A stretch of 22,659 bases of DNA from an uncultured Bacteroidales bacterium (GCA_937876865.1 CALEFF010000060.1:1-22659), one strand, 5' to 3'; positions 15,801-22,659 are shown, numbered from the stretch's first letter. Program-made: numbers and translations. Notes: generated by a model not told the origin, from the letters alone.

Positions 15801-15842
15801 TGCAAAGATAAGACTTTTTAATAGTTAATTTGTATCTTTGCA
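15801..15842. promoter_or_regulatory. Overlapping divergent promoter boxes in a 10-bp inverted repeat
   Basis: TGCAAAGATA (15801-15810) and TATCTTTGCA (15833-15842) are exact reverse complements. Each contains a TAnnTTTG -7 box (TATCTTTG), one for the ZIP gene on the minus strand and one for the 15867 gene on the plus strand. Neither has a clear TTG at -33; each -33 region falls on the other's -7 box. Confidence 0.6.
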
Positions 15843-15866
15843 CCAATTTATAACGCAAAATATATT

Positions 15867-16577
15867 ATGGGTATTATAAAATGGATAACTACTATAATAG
15901 GTATTTTCAGTGGTGGATTTTGGGGAAGCATCATTGGATACACAGCAGGTTCTTTTATTGAGAAACTTATAAAGAAAGAATATTCACAAGGAGAAGAAAG
16001 AGGCGATTTTGTAATGGCTCTATTAGTTCTTTCAGCCGCTGTAATGAAAGCAGACGGGAAAGTAATGAAGTCAGAACTTTCTTTCGTAAAGGACTTTTTA
16101 ATCAAAAACTTTGGAGAAGATAGTGCAAGAAATAAATTAGACATTCTTCGCCAACTTTTAGATAAGGAAATTGATCTTTATCAATCTTGCGAAAAAATAA
16201 GACTTAATCTACCTTATTCCTCAAAACTTCAACTAATTCATTATCTTTTTGGAATAGCATGTGCAGACGGATTATGCAGTGGAATAGAAAAAGATTTAAT
16301 TACAAGGATTGCTAATTTAATTGGCTTATCTATTGCAGATTATAAAACGATTGAAGCAATGTATTTCGAGCAAACAGACTCTGCTTATATCATTTTACAA
16401 ATCTCAAAAGAAGCCTCAGACGAAGAAGTCAAAAAAGCATACAAAAGAATGTGCATAAAATATCACCCTGACAAAGTAGCAAGTTTAGGAGAGCAAGCAC
16501 AAGAAGCCGCAAAAGAAAAATTCCAAGAAATAAATAACGCTTACGAAAAAATTAAAAAAGAAAGAGGTATAGCATAA
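15867..16577 (+). CDS. TerB-like plus J-domain membrane co-chaperone (DjlA-like)
   Basis: The 236-residue protein starts with a glycine-rich hydrophobic segment (IIGIFSGGFWGSIIGYTAGSF, about 10-30) that can insert in the membrane. A TerB-type helical domain (about 48-160) with acidic repeats KADGKVMKSE and CADGLCSGIEKD follows, then a C-terminal J domain (171-232) with the HPD motif at 200-202 (YHPDK) that stimulates DnaK ATPase. This is the DjlA architecture. The TATCTTTG box 26 bp upstream supports the ATG at 15867. The VWA-like gene starts 2 nt after its stop, so the two form an operon. Confidence 0.9.
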   Translation: MGIIKWITTIIGIFSGGFWGSIIGYTAGSFIEKLIKKEYSQGEERGDFVMALLVLSAAVMKADGKVMKSELSFVKDFLIKNFGEDSARNKLDILRQLLDKEIDLYQSCEKIRLNLPYSSKLQLIHYLFGIACADGLCSGIEKDLITRIANLIGLSIADYKTIEAMYFEQTDSAYIILQISKEASDEEVKKAYKRMCIKYHPDKVASLGEQAQEAAKEKFQEINNAYEKIKKERGIA

Positions 16578-16579
16578 TA

Positions 16580-18652
16580 ATGTTTACAGAATATTCTCTT
16601 TGGTGGATAATACCAATTATTATTTTTACAATCGCTATTTCTTGGTTTATATATTTTTATAAACAAGAATCCTTTTCAAAAAAGCAATCTATCATTCTTT
16701 TTTCATTAAGGAGTATAGCCATTCTTTTGTTACTATTTTTATTACTCAACCCTATTGTAAAAAAAAGAACAAATCAAATAGAAAAACCAATAATAGTAAT
16801 TGCACAAGACAACTCTGCCTCAATAATAAAAACAAAAGATTCTTTATTTTATAAAAACGACTATCTTAATTCTTTAATCTCATTATCAAAATCTTTAAAC
16901 AAAGATTTTGAAGTAAAACTTTATTCTTTTGGAAGCCAAACAAAAGAAAATCCATCTTTCGATTTCACAGATTTTCAAACTGATATAGCCGATTTTTTAA
17001 CCAATATTCAAGGTGAATATTTTAACCAAAACCTTTCTGCGATAGTGATTGCATCTGACGGAATCAACAATTTTGGAAAAAATCCACTAAATGTACTTGA
17101 CAAAACACCTTGTCCTATCTACACAATAGCATTAGGAGACACAAATATAAAGAAAGACATAACTGTTTCTTCACTTCGCTTCAACGATATTTCTTATACA
17201 GAAGATATTTGTCCATTAGAAATAAGCATAAAAGCAAAAAAAGCAAAAAACGAAAAAGTAAAAATCAATTTAACTCACAAAGGAAAAACTATTTTCAATA
17301 AAGAAGTATTGATAGATGAAGAAAATTTCTCGTTAGATATTACTACAACTTTCACACCGTTCGAATCTGGTGTACAATCCTTTACAGTTAGCATTTCTCC
17401 TCTAAAAGATGAAGCAAATATTGAAAACAACAAACGAGATTTTTTTGTAAAAGTATTAGATTCTCGTAAAAATATAGTTTTCCTTTCAGCAAGTCCTCAC
17501 CCCGACATTTCATCTTTAAAACAAAGTATCAACAAAAATAAAAATTATAACTTAATTAATATTTCCAACATTAAAGAATTACAACAACAAAAAGATATTA
17601 ATCTTTTGATTGCACACCAATTACCATACGATAATGAATCTTACGAAATCCTTAAAAAACTTCAAGCAAATGGAATACCTATTTTATATATAATTGGAAA
17701 GAGAACCAACTTTAATCTATTCAATAAACTCAATAATGGAATAAAAATAAACGCATACAACAACACTTCTCAAACACCTGCCCTACCTCAATTTAATAAA
17801 GATTTCTCTCTATTTTCTATTAGCGAAGAAACAATAGACATTATTTCACAATTACCCCCTCTTTCTTCACCTTTGGCAAAATTTGACGCATCACAAAGCT
17901 TACAAACACTATTTTATCAAACACAAAACACTCTTAAAACCAACTACCCTTTAATTACCTTCAACAATAGTACCGATAACAAATCTGCAACTATATGTGG
18001 CGAAGATATTTGGAAATGGCGTTTAAGAAATTATTTACAAAACAATTCCACAGAGCAAGTTGATGAAATTATTCAAAAAACAATACAATATCTTGTTAGC
18101 GATACAGACAAGAGCACTTTTAAAATAAAGCATGAAAACATCTATAATCAAAGCCAAACAATAAGATTGGAAGCAGAATTATATAATCAATCATATCAAC
18201 TAATTAACACTCCTGAGGTAAAGATAAACTTAAAGAATGAAAATGGTGATAAATACGATTATATATTTACAAAAACATTCAATGCTTACGCCTTAGAAAT
18301 TTCAAAACTCAATCCTGGAAAATATAGTTTTATTGCAACCACCAATTTTGGTGGAATAAACTACACAGACAAAGGAAGCTTTATAATTTCCGCAAACGAA
18401 TTAGAATCTATCGACCTTGTAGCAAAACACGACCTACTTTACACCCTATCTATCAAAACAAACGGACAACTACTCTACCCTTCACAAATGCAAGACTTAG
18501 AAAAGATTATCAAAAACCAAGAAGACGCAAAACCAATTATTCATCAAATCACAACAAACCACAAACTAATAAATTCATTCTTCTATTGGCTCGTAATTAT
18601 TTTATGTTTCTCAACAGAATGGTTTTTAAGAAAATACTGGGGTAAGATTTAA
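16580..18652 (+). CDS. VWA-like membrane protein, 690 aa, function unknown
   Basis: Two N-terminal membrane helices (about 8-27 and 38-58) precede a von Willebrand A-like domain. That domain carries a DNSAS sequence (77-81) in the position of the MIDAS DxSxS metal site and a second acidic site, ASDGINNFG (159-167). Beta-rich segments follow (about 190-290, with Ig-like or CARDB character), then a glutamine-amidotransferase-like alpha/beta stretch, and a single C-terminal helix (about 663-682) ends the protein. This helices-VWA-helix plan occurs in conserved Bacteroidetes envelope proteins whose role is unresolved. The start ATG is 2 nt after the TerB/J-domain stop. The downstream repeat at 18651 marks the end of the core region. 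Confidence 0.85.
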   Translation: MFTEYSLWWIIPIIIFTIAISWFIYFYKQESFSKKQSIILFSLRSIAILLLLFLLLNPIVKKRTNQIEKPIIVIAQDNSASIIKTKDSLFYKNDYLNSLISLSKSLNKDFEVKLYSFGSQTKENPSFDFTDFQTDIADFLTNIQGEYFNQNLSAIVIASDGINNFGKNPLNVLDKTPCPIYTIALGDTNIKKDITVSSLRFNDISYTEDICPLEISIKAKKAKNEKVKINLTHKGKTIFNKEVLIDEENFSLDITTTFTPFESGVQSFTVSISPLKDEANIENNKRDFFVKVLDSRKNIVFLSASPHPDISSLKQSINKNKNYNLINISNIKELQQQKDINLLIAHQLPYDNESYEILKKLQANGIPILYIIGKRTNFNLFNKLNNGIKINAYNNTSQTPALPQFNKDFSLFSISEETIDIISQLPPLSSPLAKFDASQSLQTLFYQTQNTLKTNYPLITFNNSTDNKSATICGEDIWKWRLRNYLQNNSTEQVDEIIQKTIQYLVSDTDKSTFKIKHENIYNQSQTIRLEAELYNQSYQLINTPEVKINLKNENGDKYDYIFTKTFNAYALEISKLNPGKYSFIATTNFGGINYTDKGSFIISANELESIDLVAKHDLLYTLSIKTNGQLLYPSQMQDLEKIIKNQEDAKPIIHQITTNHKLINSFFYWLVIILCFSTEWFLRKYWGKI

Positions 18653-18777
18653 AGAAAAAAAAGCAAAGAAAAAAACCTTTCATAAAATGGGTTGGAGGAA
18701 AAACTCAACTCATAGAACAACTTGAAGCATTGCTTCCAGCTGACTTTTCGGAAAGGGAAAATGTGAAATACAACTAA
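18646..18777 (+). pseudogene. N-terminal stump of a Dam/DpnM-type (D12 class) adenine DNA methyltransferase
   Basis: The frame open from 18646 to the stop at 18775-18777 contains KKPFIKWVGGKTQLIEQL (the conserved start of DNA adenine methylases, including the S-adenosylmethionine-binding WVGGK) and ALLPADFSERENVKYN, then stops. In intact homologues the next residues are the motif I block IEPFVGGG. Everything after about 30 residues of homology is missing, including motif I and the catalytic DPPY, so the enzyme cannot work. The frame has no ATG start either. The break is sharp and is followed 10 nt later by the restriction-endonuclease-like ORF, which suggests replacement by recombination rather than slow decay. 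Confidence 0.8.
18651..18675 (+). repeat. A-rich CAAAGAAAAA repeat at the left edge of the restriction-modification remnant
   Basis: Sequence beginning at the stop of the VWA-like gene contains two AAAG-A-run units (18651 and 18665), the second with the AAGCAAAGAAAAAA core also found at 6601-6621 and 20714-20774. The methylase homology begins immediately after it, at 18676. Confidence 0.6.
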
Positions 18778-18787
18778 ACAAGTTAAT

Positions 18788-19510
18788 ATGAAAACACTAA
18801 CACAAGAACAACAGGTTGTAGAGAGAATGCGTAATGAAGGAGGCTATGCTACATTAAAAAGATTGAATGAAATTATCGACTTCTCGACATGGAAAACAAA
18901 AACTCCAGAAGCATCTGTTCGCAGAATAGTACAAGAAAGTAAATATTTTTTCAAAATTCAACCAGGTTTATGGGCTCTTGAAGAATTTAGAAATACTATA
19001 TTACAAAAATTTGAACTTAAAATAGGAGATAAACAAAGTGAAGAACAATTCAGCCATGGCTATTATCAAGGTTTACTTGTTGAGATAGGAAAGATGTATA
19101 ATCAAAAGACTTACATTCCTGCACAAGATAAGAATCGAAAGTTTATAGAGTTGCGTTTAGGTGATATTTCAGACACGACAAAGTTACCATTATTTACGTA
19201 TGAAAATTTATTAAAGAAAGCAAGAACTATTGATGTCATTTGGTTTAATGAAAGAGAGATGCCATCAAACTTTTACGAAATAGAACACACAACAGATATA
19301 AAAAACTCGTTGTCAAAGTTTTATGAACTTCAAGATTTTTATGCAGACTTTCATATTGTTGCTGATAAATGTCGAAAAAAAGAATATGAAGATAAATTGC
19401 ATGTTTCAATGTTTGAACCTATCAAAGAAAGGGTTAAATTTTTAGATTACGGAAGAGTGGCTTCGGTATATGAAGGAATGCAAAAAATGAATAAATCAAT
19501 TTGGTGGTAA
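18788..19510 (+). CDS. Putative restriction endonuclease: HARE-type winged helix plus PD-(D/E)xK-like core
   Basis: The 240-residue product has an N-terminal helical domain (about 4-66: QQVVERMRNEGGYATLKRLNEII, SVRRIVQESKYFFKIQPGLWALEE) that resembles HARE/winged-helix domains attached to restriction enzymes. The C-terminal part carries a helix with Glu99 (GLLVEIGKMY), then TIDVIWF (Asp149) and NFYEIEHTTDI (Glu164, Glu166). This spacing fits the E-D-(D/E)x(K/E) active site of PD-(D/E)xK nucleases, with Glu where Lys is usual. That is a structural inference, not a confirmed family. It lies between two truncated methylase genes of DpnII/MboI type, which supports a restriction role. It appears intact and its ATG is unambiguous. 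Whether it is active, and against which site, is unknown. Confidence 0.65.
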   Translation: MKTLTQEQQVVERMRNEGGYATLKRLNEIIDFSTWKTKTPEASVRRIVQESKYFFKIQPGLWALEEFRNTILQKFELKIGDKQSEEQFSHGYYQGLLVEIGKMYNQKTYIPAQDKNRKFIELRLGDISDTTKLPLFTYENLLKKARTIDVIWFNEREMPSNFYEIEHTTDIKNSLSKFYELQDFYADFHIVADKCRKKEYEDKLHVSMFEPIKERVKFLDYGRVASVYEGMQKMNKSIWW

Positions 19511-19513
19511 AAT

Positions 19514-19753
19514 ATGAAAAAACAAGTTGATGTAAAAGAATTGATAGCATTTTTGAAGAAGAATAGATATAATTTTTACGATGTATCTGTAATTATTGGA
19601 GGATACATGACATCATATCATTGTATTTCTTATAGGAAACAATTTATTTACGATGAAGATTCTTTAGATGAATTAACCAAATGGACAGAAATTGAATTTT
19701 TAGAAGCATACAAAGATAGTAGTTGGGTTATTGAAGATTATAAATTATTGTAA
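19514..19753 (+). CDS. Small unknown protein, 79 aa
   Basis: It begins 3 nt after the nuclease-like gene, in tight operon spacing. The sequence (MKKQVDVKELIAFLKKNRYN..., GGYMTSYHCISYRKQFIYDED, WTEIEFLEAYKDSSWVIEDY) looks like a compact soluble alpha/beta domain with many aromatic and acidic residues, and no signal peptide or membrane helix. I recognise no family. The position suggests it travels with the nuclease, perhaps as an accessory, inhibitor or immunity factor, but the sequence itself does not show this. Confidence 0.65.
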   Translation: MKKQVDVKELIAFLKKNRYNFYDVSVIIGGYMTSYHCISYRKQFIYDEDSLDELTKWTEIEFLEAYKDSSWVIEDYKLL

Positions 19754-19768
19754 GTAACATAGTAAAAT

Positions 19769-20077
19769 ATGAATGAATATATTTTTTACACATCTGAGGG
19801 ATATACTATACCTCCAATAGAAAGTAAAGAAGTGGAGAATTGTCAAGTTTTAGGTCAGGCAAATGGACGAACACAAAAAGATGCAAAAGAGTTTTTGATA
19901 AAAGATAATCCATGGATAAAAGAATGTGGATTTGATATTCATAAGATAATTTGTAAACAAATCGTATCTGATAAGCAGATGAAACAAATTAATAAAGAAA
20001 TAGAGTTTCTTATAAATTTATTAGATAAAAGACAGCTTGAAGAATATATACAGTGGTTAGACACTATGAAGCCATAG
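19769..20077 (+). CDS. Small unknown protein, 102 aa
   Basis: The first half (MNEYIFYTSEGYTIPP, ENCQVLGQANGRTQKDAKEFLIKDNPWI) matches a pattern I associate with small conserved proteins of accessory regions: a YIFYTxEGYT start, a VENCQxLG strand and a DNPWI helix end. The second half (IHKIICKQIVSDKQMKQINKEIEFLINLLDKRQLEEYIQWLD) is helical. It ends with a TAG directly followed, in the same frame, by the methylase fragment, so the two reading frames are separated only by one stop codon. Spacing to the previous ORF is 15 nt. Function unknown. Confidence 0.65.
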   Translation: MNEYIFYTSEGYTIPPIESKEVENCQVLGQANGRTQKDAKEFLIKDNPWIKECGFDIHKIICKQIVSDKQMKQINKEIEFLINLLDKRQLEEYIQWLDTMKP

Positions 20078-20716
20078 ATATTTTGCAAAGACAAACTCAA
20101 AGATAATGGCACAATTTGGATTTCTGGTACTTATCACAATATTTTTTCTATTGAAAATTGTTTAAGAGAATTAGGTTACAAAATTTTAAACATAATAACG
20201 TGGGTAAAAACTAATCCACCTCCTAACATTTCTTGTCGATACTTTACTTATAGTACAGAATTTATAATTTGGGCTCGCAAAAGCGAAAAAAAACCTCATT
20301 ATTTCAATTATGATTTAATGAAACAAATAAACAATAACAAACAAATGACAGATGTTTGGCACATTCCTGCTATTGCATCTTGGGAAAAATCGTGTAGAAA
20401 ACACCCTACTCAAAAACCAATCAACTTGTTGGCAAGAATAATAATGGCCTCTACTCAACCAAATGAATGGATTCTTGATCCTTTTTGTGGCAGTGCAACA
20501 ACAGGTATTGCAGCTAATTTATTAGGAAGAAGATTTTTAGGAATAGAACAAGAAGAAGAATTTGTAAAAATAAGCAAAAATAGACGTGAAGAAATAGAAA
20601 ATTTCAATGTTTTTCAACATTACTATCACAAAATCAAAGATTTAAAATTCTTAAATCAATACTCTCTTCTACTTAATGAAGATTCAAATAACGCTTATGG
20701 CGATTTACCTTTTTAA
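20078..20716 (+). pseudogene. C-terminal fragment of a DpnA/MboIC-like (beta-class) DNA methyltransferase
   Basis: The frame encodes 212 residues of clear beta-class methylase homology: KDNGTIWISGTYHNIFS, IITWVKTNPPPNISCRYF, STEFIIWARK, HYFNYDLMKQ, KHPTQKP, and the SAM-binding motif I DPFCGSATTG, then GRRFLGIEQEEEF. In this class the catalytic (D/S)PPY motif lies N-terminal to these blocks, and it is missing. The first in-frame ATG is only at 20318, after about 80 homologous residues, and the fragment is joined in frame to the TAG of the preceding small ORF. It is therefore a truncated, almost certainly inactive gene. In DpnII- and MboI-type systems this enzyme accompanies a Dam-type methylase, which matches the stump at 18646. 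Confidence 0.85.
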
Positions 20717-20774
20717 AAGCAAAGAAAAAAGAAAATAATTCAAAGAAAAAAAATAAAAAAAGCAAAGAAAAAAA
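20714..20774 (+). repeat. Three A-rich CAAAGAAAAA repeats at the right edge of the restriction-modification remnant
   Basis: CAAAG cores at 20720, 20741 and 20763 are 21 and 22 nt apart, each within A runs, as in the 6580-6641 array. The first unit overlaps the methylase fragment's stop codon and the third forms the left arm of the terminator. Confidence 0.65.
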
Positions 20775-20799
20775 TTATTTTTTCTTTGCTTTTTTTATT
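20752..20799. terminator. Bidirectional hairpin terminator between the methylase fragment and the PLP enzyme gene
   Basis: A perfect 22-bp inverted repeat (20752-20773 and 20778-20799) has a 4-nt loop, centred on GCAAAG/CTTTGC within A and T runs. T tracts follow the stem on both strands. It lies between converging genes, 17 nt from the PLP enzyme stop. Confidence 0.8.
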
Positions 20800-20815
20800 A
20801 AAATCAATGCTTTTT

Positions 20816-22018
20816 TTAGATGAAGTTGATTTCTTTTAATGCTTCTTGGATTAATTGGAATGTATGTTCCATATCGTTGTCCAATCCTACTGAATAACGT
20901 ACTAATCCTTCGCTCATACCCATTTTCTTTTGTACTTCTTCTGGTACTTCTGATGATGTTGATTTTCCTGAGCAAGAGAATAATGTACGGAAGTAACCTA
21001 ATGATACTGCTAAGTAACCAACTCCTTTGTTTTGCATTGCTTCCATGAATTGATTTGCACGTTCTGCTGTTCCAAGGTCAATAGCTATCATTCCACCATA
21101 ACCATATCCTTCGTTCATTTGTTCTGTCATCAAAGCATGATCAATATGATCTCCATTTCCTGGATAGTTTGCTTTTATTCCTATTTCATTAAATCTCTTA
21201 GAAAGGTAGGCTGCATTCTTAGAGTGTTGTTGCATACGGATATGTAATGTGTAAAGATTTTTCAATATAGAAGTTGAACGGAATGAATCTAATACTGGTC
21301 CTAATAACATTGCTGTTCCGTCATTTACATCTATCATTGCGTTGATTGTTGCAGCGTCTGCACAGATTGCTCCTGCTACACAGTCATTCTTTCCATTAAC
21401 AAATTTTGTCATTGAGTAGATTACAACGTCTGCTCCTAATTTGTATGGAGAGAATATCATTGGTGTGAATGTGTTATCTACTAATAATTTTGCTCCTCCG
21501 TTAGATGCTATTTCTTTAAGTTTTGCTATGTTTGCTATTCTTAACAAAGGATTTGACATAAATTCTGTATAAACAACTTTTGTGTTAGGACGCATTGCTG
21601 CTTTTACTTCTTCAAGGTTTGTTGTGTCCACAAAAGTTACTTCAACTCCATATCTAACGATGTAATTCTTTAAGAAAGCGAATGTTCCTCCATAAACTGT
21701 TTGAGAAGCTACGCAGTGATCTCCTGCTTTTAAGAAATGCATTAAAGAACATGTGATTGCAGCCATTCCTGAACCTGTTACCCAAGCAGCTTCCGTTCCT
21801 TCCATTGCTGCAAGTGCTTGACATAATGAAAAGTTTGATGGATTCCAATGGCGTGAATATAAGTAATATCCTTCTGTTTCGCCATGGAAAGTATCTGTCA
21901 TTGTTTGTCCGTATGGGAAAGTGAAGGTTGCTGAATCGTTGATATTAGGATTCACTCCTCTTTCAGGAGAAATGCTTTGTACAGCACTGATTGCTGTTGC
22001 TGGATCAAATTTTTTCAT
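20816..22018 (-). CDS. Cys/Met metabolism PLP-dependent enzyme (gamma-lyase/trans-sulfuration family)
   Basis: The 400-residue protein has the family layout: SRHWNPS near 55, GSGMAAIT (82-89), the active-site tyrosine in QTVYGGT (Tyr109), the PLP-ring Asp in LVDNTF (Asp181), and the Schiff-base lysine in SMTKFVNGKND (Lys205). C-terminal VSLGYFRTLFSCSGKSTSSEVP and GLVRYSVGLDN give the substrate-carboxylate arginines. The family includes cystathionine gamma-synthase, O-acetylhomoserine sulfhydrylase and methionine gamma-lyase. The position of the cysteine typical of bacterial methionine gamma-lyases (YGC) is Gly111 here, so I do not call it megL. Its codon choice is more uniform than its neighbours', suggesting high expression. 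It lies 28 nt after fabG on the same strand, probably in one operon. Confidence 0.88.
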   Translation of the reverse strand: MKKFDPATAISAVQSISPERGVNPNINDSATFTFPYGQTMTDTFHGETEGYYLYSRHWNPSNFSLCQALAAMEGTEAAWVTGSGMAAITCSLMHFLKAGDHCVASQTVYGGTFAFLKNYIVRYGVEVTFVDTTNLEEVKAAMRPNTKVVYTEFMSNPLLRIANIAKLKEIASNGGAKLLVDNTFTPMIFSPYKLGADVVIYSMTKFVNGKNDCVAGAICADAATINAMIDVNDGTAMLLGPVLDSFRSTSILKNLYTLHIRMQQHSKNAAYLSKRFNEIGIKANYPGNGDHIDHALMTEQMNEGYGYGGMIAIDLGTAERANQFMEAMQNKGVGYLAVSLGYFRTLFSCSGKSTSSEVPEEVQKKMGMSEGLVRYSVGLDNDMEHTFQLIQEALKEINFI

Positions 22019-22046
22019 ATCTCTATTATTTTTTTTATTTATTTTT

Positions 22047-22659
22047 CTAACAATTCATTGCTCCACAAACGTGAATTACTTGTCCACTTACGTATGAACT
22101 TAAATCAGAAGCCAAGAAAACGCATGCTTTTGCTACTTCTTCTGGTTTTCCACCTCTTCTTAATGGAATTTTTTCTTCCCAGCCTTTTCTTACTTCTTCT
22201 GAAAGTTGTGCTGTCATATCAGTTATGATAAATCCTGGTGCAATTGCATTACAACGAATATTGCGTGAGCCTAATTCTTTTGCGATACTCTTTGTAAATC
22301 CTATGATTCCTGCTTTTGAAGCTGAGTAATTGCTTTGTCCTGCATTGCCACTTACTCCTACAACGCTACTCATATTGATTATTGAACCACTTCTTTGTTT
22401 CAACATAACTTTTTGACAAGCGTGTGTAAGGTTAAATATACTTTTTAGGTTTACATTGATAACTAAATCCCAATCTTGTTCGCTCATTCTCATAAGCAAG
22501 TTATCTCTTGTTATACCTGCGTTATTTACTAAAACGTCTATTCTTCCAAATTCTTTAACTACTTTTTCTACAAGTAAAGCACTATCTTCAAAAGATGCTG
22601 CATTAGAAGCATATCCTTTTGCTTTAACTCCTAATGCTGTTAATTCTTTTTCGCAAGCC
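22047..22659 (-). CDS. fabG: 3-oxoacyl-ACP reductase FabG, C-terminal part (5' end outside window)
   Basis: The frame is open to the window edge, so about 203 residues are visible and the start lies beyond 22659; the TTG at 22499 is internal. Short-chain dehydrogenase landmarks are present: LVNNAGITRDNLL, NVNLKSIFN, INMSSVVG with the catalytic Ser, YSASKAG with the catalytic Tyr and Lys, and the C-terminal IAPGFIITDM...LRRGGKPEEVAKACVFLASD. FabG reduces 3-oxoacyl-ACP with NADPH in fatty acid elongation. The end (GQVIHVCGAMNC) differs slightly from the usual GxTLxVNGGMYM. Ordinary FabG is the best call, although other short-chain reductases with the same motifs cannot be fully excluded. Confidence 0.9.
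   Translation of the reverse strand, partial: ACEKELTALGVKAKGYASNAASFEDSALLVEKVVKEFGRIDVLVNNAGITRDNLLMRMSEQDWDLVINVNLKSIFNLTHACQKVMLKQRSGSIINMSSVVGVSGNAGQSNYSASKAGIIGFTKSIAKELGSRNIRCNAIAPGFIITDMTAQLSEEVRKGWEEKIPLRRGGKPEEVAKACVFLASDLSSYVSGQVIHVCGAMNC

Noticed and set aside
20318..20716. Intact 132-aa methylase gene starting at the ATG 20318
   Set aside because: Homology to beta-class methylases extends in frame about 80 residues upstream to 20078 with no start codon, so this is a fragment of a larger gene, not a small intact one.
20839..21247. Plus-strand ORFs opposite the PLP enzyme gene
   Set aside because: The minus strand carries a full PLP enzyme with all active-site residues; the plus-strand frames have no recognisable domain.

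Overview
The window looks like chromosome from a low-GC member of the Bacteroidetes, most likely the Bacteroidales. Three things point there. Promoters follow the Bacteroidetes pattern (TTG or TTTG at -33, about 19 nt, then TAnnTTTG at -7), with two near-perfect examples. A secreted esterase ends in a type IX secretion sorting domain. The gene repertoire also fits: a fused DAHP synthase/chorismate mutase, a stand-alone heptose-phosphate adenylyltransferase, and panD followed by a flippase-like membrane protein. No species can be named from the sequence alone. I saw no rRNA, tRNA, CRISPR array or transposase.

Layout. Positions 1-560 hold the 3' end of etfA and a bidirectional terminator shared with convergent trmD (564-1244, minus). 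Positions 1348-9173 are a long plus-strand run: an unknown secreted protein, a TPR protein, a DedA membrane protein, aroE (apparently without a normal start codon), an M50B-like membrane metalloprotease, panD with its own -7 box, a flippase-like membrane protein, rfaE2/hldC and elbB. Several of these genes overlap or lie 2-10 nt apart. Positions 9185-15778 are minus-strand: a type IX-secreted esterase, a small lipoprotein with its own strong promoter and terminator, a DAHP synthase/chorismate mutase preceded by an overlapping 65-codon ORF and a 64-nt nested palindrome, an ECF sigma factor, a glycosyltransferase fused to a phosphoglycosyltransferase-like membrane region, and a ZIP metal transporter. 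Positions 15867-18652 are plus-strand: a TerB plus J-domain membrane protein and a large VWA-like membrane protein.

Positions 18650-20800 form the accessory spot. Between copies of an A-rich repeat lie an N-terminal stump of a Dam/DpnM-type adenine methylase, an intact 240-residue protein that looks like a restriction endonuclease (winged helix, then PD-(D/E)xK-like core), two small unknown ORFs, and a C-terminal piece of a DpnA/MboIC-like methylase. The simplest reading is a DpnII/MboI-like (GATC) restriction-modification locus whose two methylase genes were cut when a 1.3 kb nuclease cassette replaced their middle. The same A-rich repeat, about 21 nt per unit and in triplicate, also lies between the M50-like gene and panD.

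Positions 20816-22659 (minus) hold a Cys/Met-metabolism PLP enzyme and the 3' part of fabG, which runs off the window.

The core genes serve aromatic amino acid synthesis (aroE, DAHP synthase/CM), coenzyme A (panD), envelope sugars (rfaE2, glycosyltransferase), fatty acids (fabG) and electron transfer (etfA). They form short operons rather than one dedicated pathway cluster.
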